From assembly GCA_964510345.1 (NCBI GenBank), contig CAZEBB010000019.1, positions 1 through 34,118 on the forward strand: 34,118 bases of DNA, written 5' to 3'. The stretch comes from JAAYQA01 sp964510345 (GTDB taxonomy: Bacteria; Bacillota; Clostridia; Tissierellales; Peptoniphilaceae). Shown here piece by piece: positions 6,638-14,687 of this stretch; the first letter of the stretch is position 1; the number at the start of each line of letters is the position of its first letter. The notes beneath the pieces were generated by a model. The model did not search any database. It saw only the letters and a program-made list of their open reading frames with translations, and had not been told where the DNA came from. The position numbers and the translations under genes were made by a program.

Positions 6638-8300
6638 ATGTCTCCAGTATCTTTCGCGCTTTCAGCGCTACATTCAGCATCAGACGATCCTCCGGGTTAC
6701 TGAGCGACAGTCCGGTGAGTTTCTCGATCTTTTGAAGGCGATACAGAGCCGTGTTGTAATGGATGAACAGGTCCTTGCTGACTTTCGAAATGTTAGAGTC
6801 GTTAACAAAGAAGCTCTCCAGCGTTTCAATCAACTCTCCGTTTTTCTTTTCGTCGTGTATGGTAAGGGGCAATAGCGTCTCATCAAATAGATCCTGCAGC
6901 TCAGGCATCAGGCGCGCATTCGCGAGCAGTTTGTAAATATGAAGGTCTCCATAAGAGATGACGGGTTCTTCCGAAATCCGGTGCACCAGTTTGAGCGCTG
7001 TTTTGGCGCTATAAAAGGTCGTGCGCACTTCATCGATTCCCTGTACGATCTTTCCTACGCCGACCTGTACTTGAAAGTAAGGAGCTTTTCGGGTGATGTC
7101 TTTTTGTAGATTGCGGCAGAAGGGTAGGAGGGCATCGGATAGAATTTTGCAGTCGTCGTCATTCAGGAGGATCTGAACGCTCTGCTTGCCCGTCGTCGTA
7201 ATTCCGGAAAGGGAATAGGACTCTTTTAGACTGTCGATTATCCGCACACAGGAGATCAGGCGATCGTGAAAGACCTGGTCGGTGATCTCCTCGGATTCGT
7301 CGGTGCATTGCAGTTTCAGTACGACGGCAGCGAAGTGGTCATCCGCTTCCATGCGGTAGAGACTCGCTTTATTCAGCGCTTGAGAGCGTATGTGCGGGTC
7401 GTCGCTGATCAAGTTATCGAAGAATACCGAACGGTAATTGATTTCGATCTCCTGAACGGAAAGATCTTGTAAGAGAACCAGTGAGATCATCGTGACGGCC
7501 GATTCCATGATCGCATAGTCAAAACCGCCCAACGGCGTGTGGGTACTCCACGAGAACATGTGACCTACGATATTATTCTTGAGATATACGGGGATCGTCA
7601 GCCGAGTCAGCAGTTTGCCCTCCAGAAAGATCTTGCGTTCTTGCATCGACTTTTCCGTGAACGAGTCGCTGCGATGCGTGTAAAAGGCTTCTGAATTGGC
7701 GAGAAGACTTTGCGCGTGGAACTGATTCAGATGTTCTCCGATGAAAAAACGGGAGTTCGTGTGGCTCAGATGCAGCGCAATCGGATTGCGGATCGTCTCC
7801 GCAACGATAGAGAGGATCTCCTCGATCCCGCCACCTTCAACCAGAATATTTGAAAATCTCGAATGCACGACTTCCAGCAATTCCAGAAGTCGTGTTTTTC
7901 TGTCTAAGATCGCCTGCATCGCCATCAGGTTGATCCGCGAGAGCGGGACGGTTTCGTCGATGTCGATAATCGGAAAATTTGCCTGGTTAGCGGTTCGGAT
8001 CGCATCTTCGCCAAGCGTATCGAGAAACGGCTGAAGTTTGATGCCGAGCCCCGACAAGCCGAGCGATATGCACTCGTCGATGAAGTCTTTTTGGCTGAGC
8101 TTCTCTTCGTCTTGGAAGAAGAACCCGGTGGTCAAGAGAAACTCGTCTTTCTCCACCCAATGGAGGATGTCGGGGTCGGCCATGATATTGATTCTGGAGA
8201 TCGTACGCAATGTACCGGCTTCTCCGGCAACCAATTTTGACGTGCGCATGGAGTCTGATTCCATGAGATCGGCTATGGTAATCCCGTTTTCAGTAAACAA
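6636..8300 (-). CDS. PucR-family transcriptional regulator of purine catabolism
   Basis: PucR-type proteins control purine-use genes in response to pathway metabolites. I choose the TTG at 8300 because AAAGGAG lies eight bases upstream and the product (554 residues) then starts just before ITIADLM, the usual beginning of the PucR N-terminal domain. The PucR ligand domain spans about residues 5-125. The middle region looks like the GGDEF-related segment common in this family. The C-terminal helix-turn-helix (HTH_30 type) covers about residues 490-550 (SKDLFIHYNTALYRLQKIE). An in-frame upstream ATG at 8387 has no good RBS. It is divergent from the microcompartment operon and very likely its regulator. 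Confidence 0.9.
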   Translation of the reverse strand: MFTENGITIADLMESDSMRTSKLVAGEAGTLRTISRINIMADPDILHWVEKDEFLLTTGFFFQDEEKLSQKDFIDECISLGLSGLGIKLQPFLDTLGEDAIRTANQANFPIIDIDETVPLSRINLMAMQAILDRKTRLLELLEVVHSRFSNILVEGGGIEEILSIVAETIRNPIALHLSHTNSRFFIGEHLNQFHAQSLLANSEAFYTHRSDSFTEKSMQERKIFLEGKLLTRLTIPVYLKNNIVGHMFSWSTHTPLGGFDYAIMESAVTMISLVLLQDLSVQEIEINYRSVFFDNLISDDPHIRSQALNKASLYRMEADDHFAAVVLKLQCTDESEEITDQVFHDRLISCVRIIDSLKESYSLSGITTTGKQSVQILLNDDDCKILSDALLPFCRNLQKDITRKAPYFQVQVGVGKIVQGIDEVRTTFYSAKTALKLVHRISEEPVISYGDLHIYKLLANARLMPELQDLFDETLLPLTIHDEKKNGELIETLESFFVNDSNISKVSKDLFIHYNTALYRLQKIEKLTGLSLSNPEDRLMLNVALKARKILET

Positions 8301-8325
8301 TTGAAGGACTCCTTTCTGGAAATCA

Positions 8326-8364
8326 CGATTGAATTTAGTAATAGTATACAACAAATTGAAATCG
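8326..8364. promoter_or_regulatory. Imperfect inverted repeat in the pucR promoter region
   Basis: CGATTGAATTT (8326-8336) and AAATTGAAATCG (8353-8364) form an imperfect inverted repeat around a TATACT -10-like element for pucR on the minus strand. It is a candidate autoregulatory or operon-control site. The rest of 8365-8535 is AT-rich and holds no clear strong sigma-A promoter for the divergent operon, consistent with activator-dependent expression. Confidence 0.35.
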
Positions 8365-8535
8365 TTTCTATCATGAATTATCAACAAAATATTGCGAAAA
8401 AAACTCTTTTATTTCCTGGAATTATGTAGATTTTTGCCAAAGTAAATGAATACGACCGATGGTAGACTGAGTGCAAGTTAAAGGTGATGAGCAAGTGAAC
8501 ACCAAGGAAAGCGCAAACGAAATCAAGGAGGAACA

Positions 8536-10134
8536 ATGTACGACCTGATTCTAAAGAACGCTCGGATCCCTGACGGAGACCGAACCGTTACCACCAACAT
8601 CCTCGTAAAGGATGAAAAAATCGCAGGCTTCATGGCCGATCTGGATGGGCTGGACGCAAAGGAAGTCATCGACGTAGAAGAGAAACTGGTACTCCCGGGA
8701 TGCATCGACTCTCACACGCATTTCATGTACCAAGGGTTTAACCACAGAGAAAACTTCCTGACCGGATCTGCGGCAGCGGCACGCGGCGGGATCTCTACCA
8801 TTATCGACATGCCGTGCTGTTCGGTTCCGTCGGTGCGCACAGTGGAACAGTTGAATCTAAAAAAGGATGTTGCCGAACCGCAGTCGGTCGTCGACTTTGC
8901 CTTTTGGGGCGGCGTCACGGGAGAAGACGTTCGCGAGAACCAGCTGCACCACGTACAGGAGCAGGCCGATGCGGGAGCGGTCGCGTTCAAAGTCTACATG
9001 ACCCCTTCAGTGCCGACCTACCCGCGCGTTACCGACCCTGAAATGTATGAAGCGTTCAAAGCGGTCGCCAAAACCGGGCTGTCGGTCGGCATCCACGCGG
9101 AGAACTTCGCGATGTGCGACTACTACGTGAAAAAATTCAGAGAAGAAGGTCGCACGGACGGACCCGCTTGGGCGGAAGCAAGGCTCGAACTGGCGGAGAA
9201 AGTCGCCATCGAACTGGGCATCTCTTTCGCGGAAGCTTCCGGCGCCAGACTCCACATCGTACACATGAGCACAGGGATCGGAGCGCAGCTGATCGGCGAA
9301 GCGAAAAAGCGCGGCATCAACGCAACGAGCGAAGTCACCCCGCATTATCTGACGATCAACGCAAAAGATGCGATGACAAAATATGGAGCATTGGCAAAAA
9401 TTGCGCCTCCGCTCCGCGAGCCGAAAGACAATGACCTCCTATGGGAAGGCCTCAGAAACGGAAGCGTTGATTTCGTCGCGACCGACCACGCTCCCTACGA
9501 GATCGAAAGCGAAAAGACCTATAAAGGCATGAATATCTGGTCCGCATTCCCCGGAATCCCCGGCGTCGAGACGATGGTGCCGATCATCATTTCCGAAGGC
9601 CTAAATAAAGGAAGGCTCTCTTTGTCCAAGACCGTCGAAGTCCTCTCGAAGAATGCCGCCGTACACTACGGGTTGTATCCCAAAAAAGGCGCTCTCATGA
9701 TCGGATCTGACGCGGACTTTACCGTCATCGATCTCAACAAGGAGTGGACGATCGACGTAGCGGACGAAGCCAGCATGTGCAGGTACACGCCGCTGGAAGG
9801 CATGAAACTGAAAGGTCGCGTCGACAAGACCATCGTTCGCGGAACCGTCGTCTTCAGCGATGAAGCGGAAAGCACTCTCGCCCAACTGAGCGACGGGGAG
9901 CTCAACGAGATCGTTCACGAGTATCCCAAGGGGATCGAAGAGAAGTACGCGGAACTCTACAAAGAACACAACGGCTTCCTGAGTGCGGAATACGAAAGAA
10001 GCTATCGAAAAGACCACAAAGAGCTGATCGATGAACACATTCGCGGGATCAAAGGCATCAAGGTGAAGCCCGGGTTCGGAAAATTCGTCAAGCGACAAAG
10101 TATACAGGTACTCGAAAGAAAAATCCGCTTCTAA
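8536..10134 (+). CDS. Hydantoinase/dihydropyrimidinase-like cyclic amidohydrolase (candidate xanthine amidohydrolase)
   Basis: A member of the amidohydrolase superfamily that opens cyclic amides. All binuclear-metal residues are visible: H60 and H62 in SHTHF, K152 in AFKVYM (the carboxylated lysine), H187 in IHAEN, H243 in HIVHMS and D317 in ATDHAP. At 532 residues it is about 70 longer than usual hydantoinases. The extra C-terminal part (about 460-532) is charged and probably helical, with no family resemblance I can name. It is the first gene of the operon, with AGGAGG upstream and a xanthine-type permease downstream. The genomic setting suggests ring opening of xanthine to 4-ureido-5-imidazolecarboxylate. 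Allantoinase or dihydropyrimidinase are the alternatives. Confidence 0.9.
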   Translation: MYDLILKNARIPDGDRTVTTNILVKDEKIAGFMADLDGLDAKEVIDVEEKLVLPGCIDSHTHFMYQGFNHRENFLTGSAAAARGGISTIIDMPCCSVPSVRTVEQLNLKKDVAEPQSVVDFAFWGGVTGEDVRENQLHHVQEQADAGAVAFKVYMTPSVPTYPRVTDPEMYEAFKAVAKTGLSVGIHAENFAMCDYYVKKFREEGRTDGPAWAEARLELAEKVAIELGISFAEASGARLHIVHMSTGIGAQLIGEAKKRGINATSEVTPHYLTINAKDAMTKYGALAKIAPPLREPKDNDLLWEGLRNGSVDFVATDHAPYEIESEKTYKGMNIWSAFPGIPGVETMVPIIISEGLNKGRLSLSKTVEVLSKNAAVHYGLYPKKGALMIGSDADFTVIDLNKEWTIDVADEASMCRYTPLEGMKLKGRVDKTIVRGTVVFSDEAESTLAQLSDGELNEIVHEYPKGIEEKYAELYKEHNGFLSAEYERSYRKDHKELIDEHIRGIKGIKVKPGFGKFVKRQSIQVLERKIRF

Positions 10135-10144
10135 AGCGAAAACA

Positions 10145-10222
10145 GATTGCCGACTGGGGGAAGCGCAGGCGCGCGGCACCAAGTGTATGCCGAACGCTTC
10201 TCACAGTGTGGAATCGGCAATC
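10145..10222 (+). ncRNA. Structured RNA element before the permease gene
   Basis: Between the amidohydrolase stop and the permease RBS lie three nested helices. P1 is GATTGCCGA/TCGGCAATC (10145-10153 with 10214-10222, nine perfect pairs). P2 is GAAGCG/CGCTTC (10160-10165 with 10195-10200). P3 is CGGCA/TGCCG (10174-10178 with 10188-10192). A small CAC/GTG hairpin lies at 10202-10210. There is no T tract. I do not recognise a known riboswitch class. It could sense a ligand, tune mRNA stability within the operon, or be a small palindromic repeat. Confidence 0.5.
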
Positions 10223-10242
10223 GAGAGAATCAGGAGGGTCAA

Positions 10243-11565
10243 ATGGACCATGCAAACGCTGATTATCAAGTCAGCACAGCGGTCGAAGAAAAATCAGTTA
10301 TCCGCTACAAGACAGAAGACAAGCCGCCCTTAGGTCTGTCTATCGTACTCGCAATGCAGCATATCTTGGCTGCATTCGCAGGAATCGTCGCCGTACCGCT
10401 CATCGTCGGAACCGCTCTCAATTTACCGGCGGATCAGACCACCTACATAATCAGCATTTCGCTCTTCGTAGCGGGGATCACAACCCTCATTCAAGCCGTG
10501 GGTGTCGGTCCTGTCGGAGGGAAAATTCCGCTGGTTATGGGCACGGACTTTACCTTCGTAGGACCGGGGATCGCCGTCGCCGCCACATTGGGGCTGCCGG
10601 GGTACTTCGGTGCGACCGTCGCCGGATCATTCGTCGAAATCATCCTCAGCCGTTTCATCAAGAAACTGCAGAAGATATTTCCGCCGGTCGTAACGGGCAC
10701 CGTCATCATCTCGATCGGGCTCACGATGCTGCCGGTCGCGATCGACTGGATCGGTGGCTACGGCGATTACGGAGCGCTGCAAAATCTGGGGCTCGCCGCC
10801 ATCGTCATGGTGACGATCCTCGTACTCAATCAGGTAAAGAATGGCTTTGTAAGCTCAGCCGCCATCCTGATCGGGATCGTCGTCGGCTACCTCATCGCCT
10901 TTTTCATGGGGATGCTGGACTTCAGTTCGGTGGCACAGGCGAATAACTTCGTCATCCCGATGCCGTTCAAAATGGGAATAAAATTCGACTTCACCGCATT
11001 TCTCGCGTTCGTCCCGGCTTATCTGGTCGCAACGATCGGCACCGTAGGTGCGAGCATCCTCGTACAAAAAGCCTGTGATGAAGACGTAAAGATCGAAAAG
11101 GTCGGCAATGCCGTCATGGGAGATGGGGTCGGCAGCTTGATCGCAGGTATCTTTGGAGCCGGTCCCAACACCTCGTTTAGTCAAAATATCGGCATCATCC
11201 CACTGACGGGCGTCGCAAGCCGCTATGTCGTCGCCGTCGCCGGAGTGATCCTGATGATCATGGGAGTCTTCCCGAAACTGGCGGCACTGGTCAATATCAT
11301 GCCGAGTCCCGTTCTGGGAGGCGCCGGTCTCATCATGTTCGGAATGATCGCAGTCGGCGGCATTCAGAATTTTCAGGAAGTCAACTTTAACCGCAGAAAC
11401 AGCATACTGCTCGCCGTCTCCTTAGGACTTGGCCTCGGTGTGGCGTTCAAACCGGATATCCTGCAATTTTTGCCGGAAACCATACAGATCATCTTTAAGT
11501 CAGGAATGACAACTGCAACCATTTCAGCTATCTTACTCAACCTGATTTTACCGGGAAGAGAATAA
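10243..11565 (+). CDS. NCS2-family nucleobase permease, xanthine type
   Basis: This 440-residue membrane protein imports nucleobases by proton or sodium symport. The ATG at 10243 is supported by AGGAGG; an earlier in-frame TTG would run through the structured RNA. It has about 12-14 hydrophobic segments. MQHILAAFAGIVAVPL near residue 35 contains the QH motif of the family. The signature near 310 (NTSFSQNIG followed by LTGVASRYV) is closer to xanthine/urate carriers such as XanQ than to uracil permeases, in my recollection of those motifs. It follows the amidohydrolase in the same operon and presumably supplies its substrate. Confidence 0.92.
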   Translation: MDHANADYQVSTAVEEKSVIRYKTEDKPPLGLSIVLAMQHILAAFAGIVAVPLIVGTALNLPADQTTYIISISLFVAGITTLIQAVGVGPVGGKIPLVMGTDFTFVGPGIAVAATLGLPGYFGATVAGSFVEIILSRFIKKLQKIFPPVVTGTVIISIGLTMLPVAIDWIGGYGDYGALQNLGLAAIVMVTILVLNQVKNGFVSSAAILIGIVVGYLIAFFMGMLDFSSVAQANNFVIPMPFKMGIKFDFTAFLAFVPAYLVATIGTVGASILVQKACDEDVKIEKVGNAVMGDGVGSLIAGIFGAGPNTSFSQNIGIIPLTGVASRYVVAVAGVILMIMGVFPKLAALVNIMPSPVLGGAGLIMFGMIAVGGIQNFQEVNFNRRNSILLAVSLGLGLGVAFKPDILQFLPETIQIIFKSGMTTATISAILLNLILPGRE

Positions 11566-11586
11566 AAACATTCGGAGGAAAAAACA

Positions 11587-12189
11587 ATGACAAGAAATGC
11601 AATTATCGTAATCGACATGCTCAACGACTTCATCGGTGAGAAAGCACCCCTGCGCTGCCCGGGCGGAGAAGAAATCGTACCCAACCTGCAAAAGCTGCTC
11701 GCATGGGCTCGCCAGAGAGACAACGACGACGTACAGATCGTCCACATTCAGGAAGCGCATAGAAAGAACGATGCAGACTTTCGCGTGCGTCCCGTGCATG
11801 CCGTAGCCGGCACCTGGGGATCGGACTTTATCGATGAACTCAAACCGGAAGGTGACGAGTACGTCATCCCGAAGAGACGCCACAGCGCATTTGCTCACAC
11901 CGACCTCGACCTCTACCTCAGAGAAGAAAATATCGACACGATCGTCGTCACCGGCGTGTGGACGAATGTATGCGTGCGCTCGACAGCCACCGACGGCCTC
12001 GCCCTCGCCTATCGTGTCATCTCCCTGTCCGATGGAATCCACTCCAAAACGCAGGAAATGCATGAGTACGGCATGAATGATCTCAGCATCTTCACAAAAG
12101 TCATGACGATCGACGAGTACATCGAAGCGTGGGAAAAAGGCGAAGATCCATGGGTCGGCGGAGGAGATCGGGAAAACAAAGTCGAGTAA
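11587..12189 (+). CDS. Isochorismatase-fold cysteine hydrolase (candidate N-carbamoyl hydrolase)
   Basis: A 200-residue protein with the catalytic triad of the cysteine-hydrolase branch: D10 in VIDMLNDF, K96 in IPKRRHSAF and C129 in TNVCVRST, following the cis-peptide TGVWT segment. Relatives include nicotinamidase, N-carbamoylsarcosine amidohydrolase and ureidoacrylate hydrolase, which remove ammonia or carbamoyl groups from amides. AGGAGG-like sequence precedes the ATG, 21 bases after the permease. In the proposed pathway it would hydrolyse the ureido group of 4-ureido-5-imidazolecarboxylate, releasing CO2 and ammonia. The family is certain; the substrate is inferred. Confidence 0.88.
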   Translation: MTRNAIIVIDMLNDFIGEKAPLRCPGGEEIVPNLQKLLAWARQRDNDDVQIVHIQEAHRKNDADFRVRPVHAVAGTWGSDFIDELKPEGDEYVIPKRRHSAFAHTDLDLYLREENIDTIVVTGVWTNVCVRSTATDGLALAYRVISLSDGIHSKTQEMHEYGMNDLSIFTKVMTIDEYIEAWEKGEDPWVGGGDRENKVE

Positions 12190-12207
12190 TCGCAGAAGAA
12201 GGGCGCC

Positions 12208-12762
12208 ATGAAAATCATCGTCGGTATCTCCGGAGGGAGCGGTGCGATCTACGCTGTATCCCTGCTGGATGCCCTCCAACGACTCAATATTGAAACCCAT
12301 CTGGTCATGACCGGACAAGGCGAATACGTGCTGGAGCGCGAATGCGGGCTTTCGGTCGAACAGGCCAAACAGTTGGCAACGCACTATCACGACCGAAATG
12401 ACTTTGCCGCCAAGATCTCCAGCGGATCCTTCAAAACCGACGGGATGGTGGTCGTGCCCTGCTCGATGAACACGGTGGCGAGTATTGCCAACGGGATTAC
12501 TTCCAACTTGTTGGTGCGCGCGGCGGACGTCGTCATCAAAGAAAGAAGGCGACTGGTACTGGTCGCCAGAGAAACTCCTTTGAGCCCCATTCATCTTCAG
12601 AATATGCTGACGCTGTCGAATATGGGCGTGACGATCTTTCCTCCCGTTCCGAGTTTCTACACCAACCCGCAGTCATTGGAGGACATCGTCATTCATACGA
12701 CCGGACGCATCCTGGACCAACTGGGAGTCGACAACCAACTGACTGAGCGCTGGGCCGGTTAA
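12208..12762 (+). CDS. ubiX: UbiX-family flavin prenyltransferase
   Basis: UbiX makes prenylated FMN, the cofactor of UbiD decarboxylases. The 184-residue product begins with IIVGISGGSGAIYAVSLLDAL, the FMN-binding loop. It has VVPCSMNTVASIANG near residue 85 and RRLVLVARETPLSPIHLQNM near 110-132, all hallmarks of the family. It directly precedes the ubiD gene, separated only by that gene's RBS. The pairing argues that the neighbouring UbiD works as a prFMN-dependent enzyme rather than having lost catalysis. Confidence 0.95.
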   Translation: MKIIVGISGGSGAIYAVSLLDALQRLNIETHLVMTGQGEYVLERECGLSVEQAKQLATHYHDRNDFAAKISSGSFKTDGMVVVPCSMNTVASIANGITSNLLVRAADVVIKERRRLVLVARETPLSPIHLQNMLTLSNMGVTIFPPVPSFYTNPQSLEDIVIHTTGRILDQLGVDNQLTERWAG

Positions 12763-12776
12763 CAGGAGGTATGAAA

Positions 12777-14129
12777 ATGGAAAGACAAATGCTTCGGGCG
12801 ACACTGGACAAACTGAAAAAAGTGGACGCACTGCTGGAATGCGACATCCCGGTGGACAGAATCTACGAACTCGGTGCCGTGTCCTCGTACTTTAACAATA
12901 AAGTTCCCATACTGTTCAATAAAGTCACAGGCGGGTCGATGCGAACGATCAGCGGACTGTACGGGAATCGTGAACTCGTGTACTACCTGACCGGGCTGTC
13001 AAAAGAAAATCGCGTGGAGAAGATTACCCGGGCGATCACCCAACCCGCCCCGTATAAAGTTGTGGATGCAGGCCCCGTACAACAGAACATCCTCCGAGGA
13101 AACATCGATCTCGACAGCGTCTTACCGATCAATCGTTTTCACGAGAAAGACTCATCCAAGTTTATAACGGCGGGAGTTCTCGTCATTCGGGATCCGGAAA
13201 CGGGGAAGATCCATACCTCGGTTCGGAGACTACAATACAACGGCAATAACAATCTTTCGGTCCTGGTGGCGTCGCGTCTGCTGACCGATGAGATGAAGAA
13301 ACTGGCCGAAAAGGGAAAAGACTTAGACGCTGCGGTCGTCCTCGGCTACGACGCGGAGTACCTGATTGCAAGCCAGATCAGTTCGGAACTCTACGGACAG
13401 GACAAAAATGAGGTGGACTCCGCATTGCGGGGCGAGCCGCTCGAACTGGTGCGCTGCCAAAACAGCGACCTGCTGGTACCCGCTTATGCGGAAATCGTGT
13501 TGGAAGGCAAGATCGTCACTGGCGGCGAGCGGCAGGAAGGCCCCTTTGGAGAACTCATGGGTTACTACGGCGAATGCGGCCCTCACCCCTATCTGCTCGT
13601 CGAGACGGTGACTCACAGGGACGACCCGATCTACGAAACGGCCTTCCCCTGTGTCGAAGAACATTTTACCAACGGTGTAATCCGGGAAGCCGAACTCTTT
13701 ACCCACCTTAAGAATGTCGTGGACGTCCTAGACGTCAACGTGTCGGAGGGCGGAGGTTACCGATTCAACGCCTATGTATCCATACGAAAGCGCAACGAAG
13801 GCGACGGAAAATCCGCCATCTTAGCGGCGCTCGGACTCAATAAAGATCTCAAGCATGTCGTCATCGTAGACCCGGACGTCGACATCTACGACCTGAGGGA
13901 GATCGAATGGGCGATCGCGACGAGATCACAGGCGAGCAGCGATTACGCCGTCGTAAACGGAGCACTGGGTTCCGGTTTGGAGGCATCTCACCTGCTCCGC
14001 GGAGTGACCGACAAAGTCGGGATCGACGCGACCGCGCCTCTCGGTACACTGGACGCCAAGTTCGAGCGGTGCAAGATTCCCGGATTCGAGACAGTTGACA
14101 TATTGAAGTACTTTCCGGGATTAGCCTAA
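12777..14129 (+). CDS. UbiD-family prFMN-dependent decarboxylase (candidate 4-amino-5-imidazolecarboxylate decarboxylase)
   Basis: UbiD enzymes decarboxylate aromatic, heteroaromatic or unsaturated acids. The ATG at 12777 is preferred over 12771 because AGGAGG (12764-12769) is then seven bases away, giving 450 residues. The prFMN/metal-site motif ERQEGPFGELMGYYGE lies near residue 250, and TSVRRLQYNG near 145 provides the conserved arginine region. A C-terminal domain completes the normal length. It sits between ubiX and the shell genes. In the classical xanthine pathway the third step is decarboxylation of 4-amino-5-imidazolecarboxylate to 4-aminoimidazole, which suits this enzyme. Carboxylase use or another heteroaromatic acid cannot be excluded. 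Confidence 0.92.
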   Translation: MERQMLRATLDKLKKVDALLECDIPVDRIYELGAVSSYFNNKVPILFNKVTGGSMRTISGLYGNRELVYYLTGLSKENRVEKITRAITQPAPYKVVDAGPVQQNILRGNIDLDSVLPINRFHEKDSSKFITAGVLVIRDPETGKIHTSVRRLQYNGNNNLSVLVASRLLTDEMKKLAEKGKDLDAAVVLGYDAEYLIASQISSELYGQDKNEVDSALRGEPLELVRCQNSDLLVPAYAEIVLEGKIVTGGERQEGPFGELMGYYGECGPHPYLLVETVTHRDDPIYETAFPCVEEHFTNGVIREAELFTHLKNVVDVLDVNVSEGGGYRFNAYVSIRKRNEGDGKSAILAALGLNKDLKHVVIVDPDVDIYDLREIEWAIATRSQASSDYAVVNGALGSGLEASHLLRGVTDKVGIDATAPLGTLDAKFERCKIPGFETVDILKYFPGLA

Positions 14130-14141
14130 GGAGGAATGGCA

Positions 14142-14417
14142 ATGAGACAAGCTATCGGATTTATTGAAGTAAGAAGCCTGGTCGCCGCGATGGAAGCTGC
14201 GGATGCCATGGTAAAAGCGGCCGACGTGCACTTGGACGACTTCCAGTTCGTAGGCTCGGGGCTGGTCGCCGTCGTGGTGACAGGTGATGTAGCGGCAGTC
14301 ACCTCCGCCGTGGAAGTGGCAAAAGACCGAACCAAGCACTTGGGTGAATTGATCTCAGCCAATGTCATCCCGAGGCCGCATGAAGAAGTGGATAGATTGA
14401 TCCACTCGGAGAATTGA
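14142..14417 (+). CDS. BMC-H microcompartment shell protein 1
   Basis: A single-BMC-domain hexamer-forming shell protein of 91 residues. The ATG at 14142 has AAGGAGG at seven bases; the ATG at 14136 is too close. It begins AIGFIEVRSLVAAMEAADAM, has the VTGDVAAVTSAVEVA segment near residue 50 and ends with NVIPRPHEEVDRL, the standard PduA/EutM-type pattern. The region around GSGLV would form the pore face. It follows ubiD after 12 bases and is the first of three BMC-H genes. Confidence 0.96.
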   Translation: MRQAIGFIEVRSLVAAMEAADAMVKAADVHLDDFQFVGSGLVAVVVTGDVAAVTSAVEVAKDRTKHLGELISANVIPRPHEEVDRLIHSEN

Positions 14418-14418
14418 T

Positions 14419-14676
14419 ATGGCGAATCGATTATTTACGGCACAGATGCTCAATCGCATCCAACGAAATATCGAACAGGCAGCGGCAACACAAGACGGCG
14501 CTGTTGGTCAGACTACGCCGAGCGAACCGTCTCCCACTGCAAATGAGAAGAGCCAAACACTTAATCAGAATCTGATCCGCAGTCTGATCCACAAAGAGCA
14601 GGAACTGACCGGAGTTAAGACGCAGAAGAACGCACATACGCTGGCACAGATCGCCGGCAGGAAAAGGAACCAGTGA
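14419..14676 (+). CDS. Small two-helix protein of unknown function between shell genes
   Basis: I do not recognise this 85-residue protein. It overlaps its neighbours tightly, starting two bases after the first BMC-H stop and ending within the next leader. An N-terminal amphipathic helix (about residues 4-22, LFTAQMLNRIQRNIEQ) is followed by a Gln/Thr/Pro/Ser-rich, probably disordered linker (23-48). A second predicted helix (49-66, NQNLIRSLIHKEQE) and a basic tail ending GRKRNQ complete it. There is no cysteine, signal peptide or membrane segment. The layout resembles microcompartment encapsulation peptides joined by a linker, so an adaptor or scaffold binding shell or cargo is plausible but unproven. 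Confidence 0.75.
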   Translation: MANRLFTAQMLNRIQRNIEQAAATQDGAVGQTTPSEPSPTANEKSQTLNQNLIRSLIHKEQELTGVKTQKNAHTLAQIAGRKRNQ

Positions 14677-14687
14677 GAGGAGAGGCA

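Noticed and set aside
8301..8387. ATG at 8387 as pucR start
   Set aside because: No RBS, and the extra residues precede the known start of the PucR domain. The TTG at 8300 follows AAAGGAG.
8365..8535. Sigma-54 promoter or purine riboswitch before the amidohydrolase gene
   Set aside because: GG-GC spacing does not fit a -24/-12 element, and the conserved core of purine-binding aptamers is absent.
10147..10242. Upstream in-frame TTG start for the permease
   Set aside because: No RBS, and the region forms the structured RNA. The ATG at 10243 has AGGAGG at correct spacing.
11548..12594. 348-residue minus-strand open frame antisense to the isochorismatase and ubiX genes
   Set aside because: It is a codon-bias shadow. 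It has no family features, and the plus-strand genes carry complete motifs.
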